From positions 1 to 64,000 of the forward strand of contig CAAGMR010000016.1 of assembly GCA_900771085.1 (NCBI GenBank): DNA of 64,000 nt, given 5' to 3'. The notes beneath the pieces are model-generated. The model searched no databases. It was not told where the DNA came from and saw only the letters and a program-made list of their open reading frames with translations. A program made the translations under genes and the position numbers. Of the stretch, positions 16,859 to 24,961 are shown piece by piece (within the stretch, counting starts at the first letter, position 1; each line of letters opens with the position of its first letter). Source of the stretch: Clostridia bacterium. GTDB taxonomy: Bacteria; Bacillota; Clostridia; Oscillospirales; Acutalibacteraceae.

Positions 16859-18397
16859 TTATATCTCTTGACCACTTGGCATTTCAGGAGGTGTTCCGTT
16901 TTGCATTCCGGGACCATTACCTCTTTGAAAGTCTCCTTCGGGCTTTTCGGGTGTACCGCCATTACTGTCAGGCCTTCGTGGGAATGTTCCATTTCTATCT
17001 ACATCGTCAGGAGGGGTCTGAGGATTATTTCCATCAGGTTTATCGAATGCATTGCGATTGCCCATGCTATTCTCTGCAACATTGGTGACTGTACACTCCG
17101 TTTCAGCATCTCCAACTTTTAAGGTTACAGTATCCCCAATGGCAATATCCGGAGAACTTATAATGACGGAAGTAAATGAACAAGGAATTTCTCTGCTGAT
17201 GATTTCTTTTCCACTAGCGTCAAGTAAGCTTAATGTATCGTTTGCATTTCCTGAAACAGTTTGCATAATGAAACCTTGCGAAGAATCGCCGGCAGGCCCT
17301 TCTGCCATTTGGCTTGAACCACAAGCTATAACAGTGCCACCTGAAATTGTACACTTGCCACCATTTTCGCTGCCGTAATCAATAGCATTATTTGTGCCTG
17401 TTCCCATAAGACTGATAAACAAATTGCCACCGGTAATAGTAATGCTTCCGTTTGAATCAATACCATCGGCATCTCTGCCGTTTTTGTTTATAACAGTAAT
17501 ATCTCCGCCGGAAATGGTAATTTGTGAAGCTTTTCCGGTACCGCTTGCATTAATTCCGTCATCGTTTGGCGTAATGTTTACAGTTCCTCCGGTTAAGGTG
17601 ATGTCATTTGCTTCTATACCTTCGTAGCACTCGGTAATATTAATATTTCCGGACTCCAGGTAGAAAATTGCACTTTCATCGTCATTTCCGGCATGTAAGC
17701 CATCATCACCTGCTGAAACAGAAAAATCAGAGTTACAGATCTTAATTGCATCATGTGCGTGGACGGCGTCTTTTTTTGCTGTAATATTAATTTTTCCGCC
17801 CGTAAACACAAGACTGTCATTGCAAACGATTCCATGTAAACCGCTTGAATTTATTGAAAGAGCTCCGTTTCCGTTTACAGTCAGATCATCACGTGAAAAG
17901 ATACAGCCGTCAATGTCTGAACTCTCGTCATTGTTTCCGAATGTCAGGGTATTTTGGCTATTCTCTTTTAGAGTTAAAAAGACTTTATTAGCACTGTTGA
18001 TATAAAGCGGAGCATCTGTTTGTGAAGTGATATCCACCCCGTCAAACAAAATCCATATTTTATCATCGCCATCGGCATCTATATGAATTGAACCATTCAG
18101 AGTACCGTTGATTACGTATCTGCCGGCGCATGCAATATACAGTGTGTTGTTACTGAAAGTAGCACCGCTTCCTTTGATTTTTGCAGAATCACCATCTAAT
18201 ACTATGGTTGTTGCACCGGTCGTATCCCAGTTCGCGTTCAAATCATTATCGGTAAACATTGCGCTTGCACTTTCCTCTTCTTCCCGGTGAACAACTGTAA
18301 TACCAAGTTTTTCGCCAAACATGAACAGTACTGTAATAGCAAGCAGGATAGAGATAGCGGCAATACAAATCTTATCAATATGTTTGCTTGTCGACAT
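16859..18397 (-). CDS. Cthe_2159-like carbohydrate-binding beta-helix protein
   Basis: 512 residues: one N-terminal membrane anchor or uncleaved signal (about 10-30), then a right-handed parallel beta-helix of Asn/Asp/Gly-rich rungs (about 45-370), e.g. SGLHGIVCND, KKDAVHAHDA and GDDGLHAG, where repeated Asp-Gly-H/I residues resemble the calcium sites of Cthe_2159, a polygalacturonate/cellulose-binding protein of Clostridium thermocellum. The last ~65 residues are Pro/Asn/Gly-rich and probably disordered. Third gene of the polyphosphate operon, 13 bp after DUF4956. Surface attachment and polyanion binding are inferred. Confidence 0.8.
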   Translation of the reverse strand: MSTSKHIDKICIAAISILLAITVLFMFGEKLGITVVHREEEESASAMFTDNDLNANWDTTGATTIVLDGDSAKIKGSGATFSNNTLYIACAGRYVINGTLNGSIHIDADGDDKIWILFDGVDITSQTDAPLYINSANKVFLTLKENSQNTLTFGNNDESSDIDGCIFSRDDLTVNGNGALSINSSGLHGIVCNDSLVFTGGKINITAKKDAVHAHDAIKICNSDFSVSAGDDGLHAGNDDESAIFYLESGNINITECYEGIEANDITLTGGTVNITPNDDGINASGTGKASQITISGGDITVINKNGRDADGIDSNGSITITGGNLFISLMGTGTNNAIDYGSENGGKCTISGGTVIACGSSQMAEGPAGDSSQGFIMQTVSGNANDTLSLLDASGKEIISREIPCSFTSVIISSPDIAIGDTVTLKVGDAETECTVTNVAENSMGNRNAFDKPDGNNPQTPPDDVDRNGTFPRRPDSNGGTPEKPEGDFQRGNGPGMQNGTPPEMPSGQEI

Positions 18398-18409
18398 CGT
18401 TTATTCACC

Positions 18410-19081
18410 TTATCCCATATAATCGCCGTTGTAACTTACAAGTACGGCACTATTGACACCGTTCATAGCTGCCAGAGAGTTAATGAAATCAGTGTTGTCG
18501 TCTTTCAGGCGAATTTCCATATTGAGTTCCACAAGACCGTTCTGAGCTGATTTTGACTTCACTACACATTTTTCAGTCTGAGTCTTTACATAGTTCATAG
18601 CCTGTTTTTCTGCTTCGTGATTGATACAGGAAAGAACAATAATATAAGGATTCTTATGAGTCTTACGGTTAACAAATATCAGCAGAATTAAGCCAATAAA
18701 GGCGCTGCCGAAAACTGCCAGAGGAATCATTCCGGCGGCAAGGATAATGCCGGCGGCAATGGACCAGAACAGGAATGCAATATCAAGCGGTTCTTTGATT
18801 GCAGTACGGAAACGGACAATTGAAAGCGCACCGACCATACCGAGGGAAAGAACTACGTTTGAGGTTATAGCAAGGATAACTTGAGATGTTATCATTGTGA
18901 GAGCAATCAGCGTCACGCCGAAAGAGGACGCAAACATCACGCCCTGATAAGTTTTCTTATAAACAAAGAAAATGAACAGACCTATGCCAAAGGCAAGAAG
19001 AAGGGTCAGTATCATATCAAGCGGGCTGACGGATGTTACGTTCTCAAGAAATCCGGATTTGAAAATATCGCTAAATGTCAT
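18410..19081 (-). CDS. DUF4956 membrane protein
   Basis: 223 residues: about four hydrophobic helices in the first 150 residues with the conserved SLGMVGALSIVRFRTAIKEP-type loop (here GALSIVRFRT), followed by a cytosolic alpha/beta domain. DUF4956 genes are commonly found beside VTC-domain and CotH/Cthe_2159 genes; the biochemical role is unknown. It lies 19 bp after the VTC gene, in the same operon. Confidence 0.85.
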   Translation of the reverse strand: MTFSDIFKSGFLENVTSVSPLDMILTLLLAFGIGLFIFFVYKKTYQGVMFASSFGVTLIALTMITSQVILAITSNVVLSLGMVGALSIVRFRTAIKEPLDIAFLFWSIAAGIILAAGMIPLAVFGSAFIGLILLIFVNRKTHKNPYIIVLSCINHEAEKQAMNYVKTQTEKCVVKSKSAQNGLVELNMEIRLKDDNTDFINSLAAMNGVNSAVLVSYNGDYMG

Positions 19082-19100
19082 TAATTATTACTCCTTTTTG

Positions 19101-19772
19101 TTAGCCGTAAACACGGCACTGTGCATATTTTGAAAAAGCGCTGACGTGACGTCCCGGGATAGAAACGGCGTCTTTTATAATATCCGGCAGATACTCATCC
19201 CATTTGACTTCCAGAATGACGGGAGCATTTCCTGCGGGAAGAGTGATGGTCGCCGGGTTAAGAAAATCTGTTCGGAAAACCCCGGTTCGGATATTATAAT
19301 CGATGGTAACGCGCACGTTGCCGGGGCCAAAAACAAATGGCTCGCGGGTGTAATCGACGATAGTTTTCGGCTTGAGTCCTTGCGAAATCATCTTGGAATA
19401 CAGTTCCAGGCACAATGGCTTATCGCTTTCCATCATCCAGCTCACATCACCATCAACTATTTTCTGAGCTTCTTCTTTTGTAATCGGACAGCTTTCTTTG
19501 GCACATAGACCGTTTATCTTGCTTTTCTTCTCCAGGACGATAAACGATGTATCTCCGTTGTAATACCGGATGCGATATTTTTCGCGGATGTTGACTCCGT
19601 CGATTTTTTCACGCAGGGCCTTATCGGAAAGATTGTCAAAATAAAGGCTCCTTATCTGATACGTACCGTTTAATGAATGCCTGTCCCGTTTCATAACAGC
19701 AGCAAGCCGCATGCGAAGTACCAGCATATCGGCATAGTTTATTTCATGTTTCCACTCATGACGATATTTCAT
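19101..19772 (-). CDS. VTC-domain protein, probable polyphosphate polymerase
   Basis: 223 residues forming a single VTC/CYTH-like tunnel domain. Recognisable landmarks: the start KYRHEWKHEI, IRSLYFDN, KYRIRYYNGD, LEKKSKINGL, TREPFV and RVTIDYNIRTG, which supply the alternating basic residues that line the NTP/polyphosphate tunnel. Eukaryotic Vtc4 makes polyphosphate from ATP. No SPX domain is present. First gene of the three-gene leftward operon with DUF4956 and Cthe_2159, divergent from a TCS. RBS GGAAAGGAG. Confidence 0.82.
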   Translation of the reverse strand: MKYRHEWKHEINYADMLVLRMRLAAVMKRDRHSLNGTYQIRSLYFDNLSDKALREKIDGVNIREKYRIRYYNGDTSFIVLEKKSKINGLCAKESCPITKEEAQKIVDGDVSWMMESDKPLCLELYSKMISQGLKPKTIVDYTREPFVFGPGNVRVTIDYNIRTGVFRTDFLNPATITLPAGNAPVILEVKWDEYLPDIIKDAVSIPGRHVSAFSKYAQCRVYG

Positions 19773-19856
19773 TTTTTTCTCCTTTCCAATGGAGGTTCTG
19801 CGTAAAGGCCAGATTCCATTTGAAATTTGCCTTTGGAATGAAAGGCTTTTGAAGCA

Positions 19857-19889
19857 AGTATAAAGACGTCTGCTGAATCAACGCTGAAA
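19857..19889 (-). promoter_or_regulatory. Leftward promoter and tandem regulator box for the VTC operon
   Basis: On the minus strand TTTCAGC (19889-19883), 4-bp gap, ATTCAGC (19878-19872): 11-bp phase, the arrangement bound by OmpR/PhoB-family dimers. A TATACT -10 (19862-19857) follows after 9 bp; no separate -35 is needed, as in activator-dependent promoters. Leader to the VTC ATG is about 78 bases. Confidence 0.55.
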
Positions 19890-19933
19890 GATTTGATAAA
19901 AATGAAGTTTTTTAAAAAGCGTTTAATTACCGT

Positions 19934-19970
19934 TTTCAGCATTATTTCAGCTTTTTGCCTGTAGTATAAT
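19934..19970 (+). promoter_or_regulatory. Rightward promoter and tandem regulator box for the TCS
   Basis: Plus strand TTTCAGC (19934-19940), 4-bp gap, TTTCAGC (19945-19951), also with 11-bp phase; a perfect TATAAT at 19965-19970 after 13 bp. The repeat takes the place of a -35. Suggests autoregulation by the downstream response regulator. Confidence 0.6.
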
Positions 19971-20013
19971 AAATGCGACATACAATAGAAAAATCCGTGA
20001 ATCGGAGGATTTT

Positions 20014-20691
20014 ATGAAGATATTAATAATTGAAGATGAAAAGTTGTTGGCTGACTCCATCAGAATGCTTCTTACACGTAAAGGCTTTGAGGTTGAATGC
20101 GTTTACGACGGGAAAACAGGAGCCGAGTATGCCGAGCTCGGGGTATATGATCTGCTGATTTTAGATGTAATGATGCCAGAAATGGACGGATATCAGGTGG
20201 CTCGGGAAGTTCGGTCTAAACGCTGTTCAACACCGATTCTGATGCTGACTGCAAAATCCGGACTGGAAGATCGGATTACCGGACTGAATTCCGGCGCTGA
20301 CTACTATTTGACCAAACCTTTTGATACAAGAGAACTGCTTGCATGCATCAACGCTCTGCTCCGCCGTCAAGGTGGACAGGTAGATGAAATGACCTTTGGA
20401 AACACTACTCTTGATCTGTCTACCAGCATTCTGGCCTGTGGAGAAAACAGTGTTCGCCTGAGTGACCGTGAATTTGATATGATGCGTTTCCTGATGCAAT
20501 CACGGGAACGCAATATTTCCAAGGAAGTCCTACTTGTTCGAATCTGGGGCTTTGAATCAAACGCGACGGAAAACCATGTGGAAGTATATGTAGGATTTCT
20601 GCGAAAGAAGCTTCGCAGAATAGGGTCCAATATCCGCATTGAAGCAATTCGTCGGCAGGGTTATCATCTGGAGGTGGATGAATCATGCTGA
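20014..20691 (+). CDS. OmpR/PhoB-family response regulator next to the VTC operon
   Basis: 225 residues. Receiver with acidic pair EDE at 7-9, phospho-Asp51 (LDVMMPEMDG) and TKPFD lysine near 100; effector winged helix with LSDREFDMM and GYHLE C terminus. RBS CGGAGG. The last 7 bases overlap the kinase start. The mirrored TTTCAGC boxes in its divergent promoter region make it the likely controller of both transcripts. Confidence 0.93.
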   Translation: MKILIIEDEKLLADSIRMLLTRKGFEVECVYDGKTGAEYAELGVYDLLILDVMMPEMDGYQVAREVRSKRCSTPILMLTAKSGLEDRITGLNSGADYYLTKPFDTRELLACINALLRRQGGQVDEMTFGNTTLDLSTSILACGENSVRLSDREFDMMRFLMQSRERNISKEVLLVRIWGFESNATENHVEVYVGFLRKKLRRIGSNIRIEAIRRQGYHLEVDESC

Positions 20692-21896
20692 AAAAACTTA
20701 GATTGAAGTTTATACTGATCAACATGATTATTGTCACCATCATCATGAGTGTGATTTTCAGCCTGTTATATTTTTCCTCCAGTCGAAATCTTGAATGGGA
20801 AAGCACACAAACGATGGAAAAACTCATTGTCAGGCCGATAAACACAGATTTACCGAAGCAGCAATCTAACGATATTCGTCTTCCATACCTAAGAGTGTCG
20901 ATGAATCAAAAAGGTGAGATAATCGAAGCAGACAGCAATTTTTTTGATTTATCAGATCAAGACCGACTTATGTCAATTCTTGCTTTGGTAGACGACTCAA
21001 AGTCTGAAAGAGGAGTGTTGCATGATTATAAATTGCGATATCTTCGTTCGGAAACACCTAGGGAAGTGCGCGTTGTACTCGCTGATATGTCCAGTGAACA
21101 GTCGATGCTACACAATCTGATTCGAACTTTTTTAATTATTGGCAGCGCAGCCTTCCTGCTTTTCCTGGTTATAAGTGTGTTCCTGGCACGATGGGCAGTA
21201 AAACCTGTTGAATCTGCATGGCAAAAGCAAAAACAGTTCGTGGCAGATGCTTCGCACGAGCTGAAAACACCGCTGACAGTTATCATGACAGACGCAGAAC
21301 TTCTTCACTCGCCGGACTGCCTGGAAGGGGATAGAGAATTGCTGACGGAAAGCATTCTTACAATGTCCTCACAGATGCGAGGTCTGGTGGAAAATCTTCT
21401 TGACCTTGCGAGAATTGATAATGGTAGTGCAAAAGAAGATTTCAGTGTCGTTTCTTTTAGCGATATCGTGTCTGATGTCACAATGACGATGGAGCCCGTC
21501 TTTTTTGAAAAGGAATTGCCTTTGCGGTATGAGATTGAGCCGGACATTAGAATAAATGGCATACCGGCACATCTTAACCAGCTGGTTTGTATTTTTATGG
21601 ATAACGCCGGGAAGTACGTATCTCCCGGAGGAGAAACAGTTGTGGGACTCAGTCGCTGTGCTCATAAGCGATGCCGGCTGGTAGTATCGAATCAGGGGAA
21701 TCCAATCAGCGATGAGGATATAAAAAATATTTTCAAACGATTCTATCGGGCTGATAAAGCCAGAACAATGAATCATAGCTATGGCCTTGGTCTTTCTATC
21801 GCTCAGAATATAGCAGAGGAACATCGTGGAAAAATCTGGGCAAAAAGCGAGGGCGGCTATAACAGCTTTTTTGTAGAATTACCATGTCTTGAATAA
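20685..21896 (+). CDS. Sensor histidine kinase of the VTC-linked TCS
   Basis: 403 residues: membrane helices at about 9-30 and 146-168, extracytoplasmic region between them without a recognised ligand fold, H-box His191 (SHELKTPL), N-box MDNAGKYV, G-box SYGLGLS. ATG 20685 overlaps the regulator's end by 7 bp, so translation is coupled. The sensed signal is not evident; phosphate or envelope state is conceivable from the neighbours. Confidence 0.92.
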   Translation: MLKKLRLKFILINMIIVTIIMSVIFSLLYFSSSRNLEWESTQTMEKLIVRPINTDLPKQQSNDIRLPYLRVSMNQKGEIIEADSNFFDLSDQDRLMSILALVDDSKSERGVLHDYKLRYLRSETPREVRVVLADMSSEQSMLHNLIRTFLIIGSAAFLLFLVISVFLARWAVKPVESAWQKQKQFVADASHELKTPLTVIMTDAELLHSPDCLEGDRELLTESILTMSSQMRGLVENLLDLARIDNGSAKEDFSVVSFSDIVSDVTMTMEPVFFEKELPLRYEIEPDIRINGIPAHLNQLVCIFMDNAGKYVSPGGETVVGLSRCAHKRCRLVVSNQGNPISDEDIKNIFKRFYRADKARTMNHSYGLGLSIAQNIAEEHRGKIWAKSEGGYNSFFVELPCLE

Positions 21897-21937
21897 TGCT
21901 TTCCTGGAAAGCAGTCTGATAACACCACGGAAAAACG

Positions 21938-21981
21938 AAAATCACCCCATCCCGGACAATGCTCCGAGATGGGGTGATTTA
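21938..21981 (+). terminator. Strong intrinsic terminator
   Basis: Long stem AAATCACCCCATC/GATGGGGTGATTT after the kinase gene. Confidence 0.88.
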
Positions 21982-22006
21982 TGATAGTGTTTTGGAAAAG
22001 AAAAAA

Positions 22007-22036
22007 GGTAGTAGACTTTTTTAAAGTCTACTACCT
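22007..22036 (-). terminator. Terminator of tRNA-Pro
   Basis: GGTAGTAGACTTT/AAAGTCTACTACC stem; on the minus strand it is followed by a T-run (TTTTTTCTTTT), 3 bases beyond the tRNA CCA end. Confidence 0.85.
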
Positions 22037-22038
22037 TA

Positions 22039-22115
22039 TGGTCGAGGTGAAGGGACTCGAACCCCCGGCCCTCTGGTCCCAAACCAGATGCGCTACCAAA
22101 CTGCGCTACACCTCG
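22039..22115 (-). tRNA. tRNA-Pro (anticodon UGG)
   Basis: 77 nt on the minus strand: acceptor CGAGGTG/CACCTCG, D-arm GCGCAGTTTGGTAGCGC, anticodon stem TCTGG/CCAGA with loop TTTGGGA (UGG), variable loop, T-arm GGGGGTTCGAGTCCC, discriminator A and encoded CCA (22039-22041). Folds cleanly. Promoter and terminator are both visible, so it is a single-tRNA transcript. Confidence 0.97.
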
Positions 22116-22142
22116 ATATGCTTGTCATCCAAGCGCTTATGT

Positions 22143-22171
22143 ATTATAACAACTGATATTCTAACTGTCAA
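22143..22171 (-). promoter_or_regulatory. Consensus sigma-70 promoter of tRNA-Pro
   Basis: Minus strand TTGACA, 17-bp spacer, TATAAT: both hexamers are perfect. Predicted start near 22136, 20 bases before the mature tRNA 5' end. Confidence 0.85.
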
Positions 22172-22206
22172 CGCTTTTATACAAGTTTTTTCACGTGTCT
22201 TTATGC

Positions 22207-22212
22207 TATAAT
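22207..22212 (+). promoter_or_regulatory. Extended -10 promoter of malQ
   Basis: TGCTATAAT (TG-N-TATAAT) about 36 bases before the malQ ATG; -35 poor. Confidence 0.5.
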
Positions 22213-22247
22213 ACATATAGATTTCTTCACGGGGTGTGAACATATAT

Positions 22248-23750
22248 ATGGCAATAAAGGAACGTGCGTCGGGAGTCCTGATGCATATAACATCTCTTCC
22301 ATCTGAGTACGGCATAGGCACTTTGGGAAAAGAGGCAATAAAATTTGCTGATTTCCTCTCTAAAGCCGGTCAGAAGTACTGGCAGGTTCTGCCACTCGGT
22401 CCGACCGGTCTTGGCAACAGCCCGTACTCATCTTTTTCGACTTTTGCCGGAAACAATCTCCTCATAGACATTGAAATGCTTATTGAGGATGGCGTGGTTT
22501 CAAAGGCTTTTGTCGACGCTCTGCCATGGGGCGATGATCCTGAAAAAGTTGATTTTGAAACAGTAAGAGCTTCAAAGGACAAGGTGCTTCTTGAGGCTTT
22601 CAAAAACGGATATGAAAAAGAGAAGAGCGATGTAGAAGCTTTTAAAAATGCCAATGCGTGGCTTAAAAACTACGCATTGTTCATGACGGCGCGCGAGCTG
22701 AGCGACGGCGCCGCATGGACCGAATGGGACGAGCCGCTGCGTCGCCGCGATCCCGAGGCGCTGCGCGGGCTCGAAGAGGAATATGGCGAGAAGGTAAATT
22801 ACTATACTTACGTTCAGTACATTTTTTTCAGACAGTGGGCAAAGTTCAAGGCTCACGTCGAAGAGCTGGGAATAAAGATTATCGGTGACATGCCGATGTA
22901 TGTTGCAATGGACTCGGCGGACACCTGGTGCGAACCGCAGTTTTTCCAGATGGATGACGACTTTGTACCGTCACATGTTGCAGGAGTACCGCCTGATTAT
23001 TTCTCGGAAGAGGGCCAGCTCTGGGGCAACCCTCTTTATGACTGGGATGCAATGAAAAATGACGGATATGGCTGGTGGATTCGTCGCGTTGAAGGTGCAG
23101 TCCGCATGTTCGACGTAATCCGAATCGACCATTTCAGAGCGTTTGCAAGCTACTGGTCAGTTCCGGCAGATGCCGAAACAGCGAAGACAGGTGAGTGGGT
23201 TAAAGGACCGGGTATGGACCTTCTTGGAGTCCTCAAAAACTGGTTCTATGGAACAGAATATATTGCCGAAGACCTTGGAATTCTCACTCCGGATGTAAAC
23301 GAACTGCTCGAGATAAGCGAACTTCCGGGTATGAATATACTGGAATTCGCTTTCACTGAAGATGCATCTTCAAAATACATGCCACACAGAATAACAGAAA
23401 ATGCGATCTGCTACACCGGCACGCATGATAACGATACCGTTTTGGGATGGTGGCTCGATGAGACCGTAGCAAGAGAAGACAGAACGGTAGCCGCTCTTTA
23501 CCTCGGATTAAACGAGGACGAAAAGGACGCAATGCTTATAAGCAGAGCATTTATCAGAGCGGGCTTGGGAACTAAAGCCGTCCTCGCAATCGCTCAGATG
23601 CAGGACTGGCTCGCGCTTGACACAAGCGCTCGCATGAATGTTCCCGGAGTTGCACTCGGGAACTGGTCCTGGCGTATGAAGCAGGGTGCAGCTGACGATG
23701 CACTTGCCGATGAGATGCACGAGTACACCGCAATATTCTCAAGACTATAA
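22248..23750 (+). CDS. malQ: 4-alpha-glucanotransferase (amylomaltase)
   Basis: 500 residues, GH77. Early GVLMHITSLPSEYGIG and WQVLPLGPTG, substrate loop GVPPDYFSEEGQLWGNPLYDW, nucleophile Asp in RIDHFRAF, acid/base Glu in AEDLG, and YTGTHDNDT. Disproportionates maltodextrins during glycogen/starch use, in the cytosol. Start 22248 with SD GGGGTGTG. Odd: residues about 147-176 are encoded by a 90-bp patch of roughly 77% GC with GCG/CGC/CTG codons, unlike the rest of the gene. Downstream the esterase gene may be co-transcribed. Confidence 0.95.
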   Translation: MAIKERASGVLMHITSLPSEYGIGTLGKEAIKFADFLSKAGQKYWQVLPLGPTGLGNSPYSSFSTFAGNNLLIDIEMLIEDGVVSKAFVDALPWGDDPEKVDFETVRASKDKVLLEAFKNGYEKEKSDVEAFKNANAWLKNYALFMTARELSDGAAWTEWDEPLRRRDPEALRGLEEEYGEKVNYYTYVQYIFFRQWAKFKAHVEELGIKIIGDMPMYVAMDSADTWCEPQFFQMDDDFVPSHVAGVPPDYFSEEGQLWGNPLYDWDAMKNDGYGWWIRRVEGAVRMFDVIRIDHFRAFASYWSVPADAETAKTGEWVKGPGMDLLGVLKNWFYGTEYIAEDLGILTPDVNELLEISELPGMNILEFAFTEDASSKYMPHRITENAICYTGTHDNDTVLGWWLDETVAREDRTVAALYLGLNEDEKDAMLISRAFIRAGLGTKAVLAIAQMQDWLALDTSARMNVPGVALGNWSWRMKQGAADDALADEMHEYTAIFSRL

Positions 23751-23754
23751 TTAA

Positions 23755-23772
23755 GGGCGACTGACCTCGCCC
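23755..23772 (+). other. Small stem-loop ahead of the esterase RBS
   Basis: GGGCGA/TCGCCC hairpin immediately before the SD GAGGAGG. No T-tail, so not a terminator; it may affect relative expression of malQ and the downstream gene. Confidence 0.4.
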
Positions 23773-23787
23773 GAGGAGGAATAGAAT

Positions 23788-24738
23788 ATGTTTAAGGAAT
23801 TAAAAGCGAAAGTTTCGCCGGGCTTCCTTGTGTTCAGAGCTGTTGATATCGTTCTGGACGGAGCCCAGAACGAGCAGCCTATGCTCTATGATGACAACGG
23901 GGAAATAGAAGTTATCAGAGACATATGCTATACCGACAGAAAAGAATGGAAGAAATACTGCGCAATTGACATCTATCGCAAGGCATGCGACGGACCTCAG
24001 CCGGTACTCTTCTACATCCATGGTGGCGGATTTGATGCCGGCGGAAAGAAATACCGCCGCGGAATGGCAACCTGGATGGCGAAGACAGGCATCTGCGTTG
24101 TAAACGTGGAATACGGACTGTCTCCGCTCTTCAGCTTCAAAGAGAGTCTTCAGATGCTTGCCGAGGGTATGAACTGGGTGGCAGACAATGCCGAAAAGTA
24201 TGGCTTCAACCTTGATCGTGTCATGGTTGGCGGAGACTCATCCGGCGGATACATGGCGCTCGGCTGTGTGAACCTTACAAACAATGAGGAATACCGAAAA
24301 GCAATCGGTGCCGAACCTGTCCGCCTGAAATTCGCAGGCTCGTACATGAACTGTGGTATTTTCGACCTGCACAAGATGCTTCACACACCGGTTATCGGAC
24401 TGGTTGCAGGCATTCTTTCCAAAGACACAATGGGCGCATGGAAACGTCAGTTTGACGACCATCCGGACCGTGAACTCTGCAGCCCGATTAACTACGTGAC
24501 AGCAGACTTCCCAAAGGAAGCCTTCTTCTCATATGCGAAGTATGATGCTTTATGCTTCGGACAGACCCAGAATCTTCTTAAGAAACTGGATGAATACGGC
24601 TGTGCATATGATGAATATCACAGCACAAACCCTCTTCAGAATCACTGCTTTATGTTCAACTGGGCACAGAAAGGTCAGTGCGCAGAGAACAATGAGAAGG
24701 TTTACAGATTCATTGAATCTTTCGTTGGAAAATCATAA
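23788..24738 (+). CDS. Alpha/beta hydrolase of the HSL/carboxylesterase type
   Basis: 316 residues. Oxyanion motif HGGG (78-81) with GFDAGGKKYRRGMA, nucleophile elbow GDSSG (Ser151), Asp in AKYDALCFG, His in QNHCFMFNW. This is the hormone-sensitive-lipase-like group (short-chain acyl esters). No signal peptide. RBS GAGGAGG; 37 bp after malQ, so probably one transcript. Confidence 0.85.
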   Translation: MFKELKAKVSPGFLVFRAVDIVLDGAQNEQPMLYDDNGEIEVIRDICYTDRKEWKKYCAIDIYRKACDGPQPVLFYIHGGGFDAGGKKYRRGMATWMAKTGICVVNVEYGLSPLFSFKESLQMLAEGMNWVADNAEKYGFNLDRVMVGGDSSGGYMALGCVNLTNNEEYRKAIGAEPVRLKFAGSYMNCGIFDLHKMLHTPVIGLVAGILSKDTMGAWKRQFDDHPDRELCSPINYVTADFPKEAFFSYAKYDALCFGQTQNLLKKLDEYGCAYDEYHSTNPLQNHCFMFNWAQKGQCAENNEKVYRFIESFVGKS

Positions 24739-24747
24739 ATTTTTCAG

Positions 24748-24779
24748 ACCACGAGTTGCATAAAACAACTCGTGGTTTA
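24748..24779 (+). terminator. Intrinsic terminator
   Basis: ACCACGAGTTG/CAACTCGTGGT stem after the esterase gene. Confidence 0.85.
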
Positions 24780-24816
24780 TTCATTTTAAGCCATTTGTTT
24801 AGATATTGATAAAAAA

Positions 24817-24896
24817 TAGTCAATCTTATCAGGACATTGTCAAGCCTTTTTAGTTATTGTACATAAATTGGCTTTTTGCCTGTTTTAGTCAATTGA
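24817..24896. promoter_or_regulatory. ATTGA/TCAAT repeats upstream of ppdK
   Basis: TAGTCAAT occurs at 24817-24824 and 24886-24893; the second runs into the palindrome TCAATTGA (24889-24896), which overlaps the -35. An ATTGATA...TAGTCAAT inverted repeat surrounds the first copy. Possibly a regulator-binding site; no known consensus assigned. Confidence 0.3.
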
Positions 24897-24921
24897 TAGA
24901 TGGCAGTGTTTATGGTATAAT
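24893..24921 (+). promoter_or_regulatory. Promoter of ppdK
   Basis: TTGATA, 17-bp spacer, TATAAT with TATGG before it (extended -10). Confidence 0.75.
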
Positions 24922-24961
24922 ATCGCGCGTATCCAAATACATTTTATTCGGAGGTAAAAAC

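Noticed and set aside
19769..19981. 70-residue leftward frame in the VTC/TCS intergenic region
   Set aside because: It runs over the predicted leftward promoter and both regulator boxes, has no good SD, and its composition does not resemble a protein. Its overlap with the VTC start is chance.
22007..22036. Stem-loop downstream of the second TCS read as another rightward terminator
   Set aside because: The T-run is on the minus strand, so it serves the tRNA; the rightward one is at 21938-21981.
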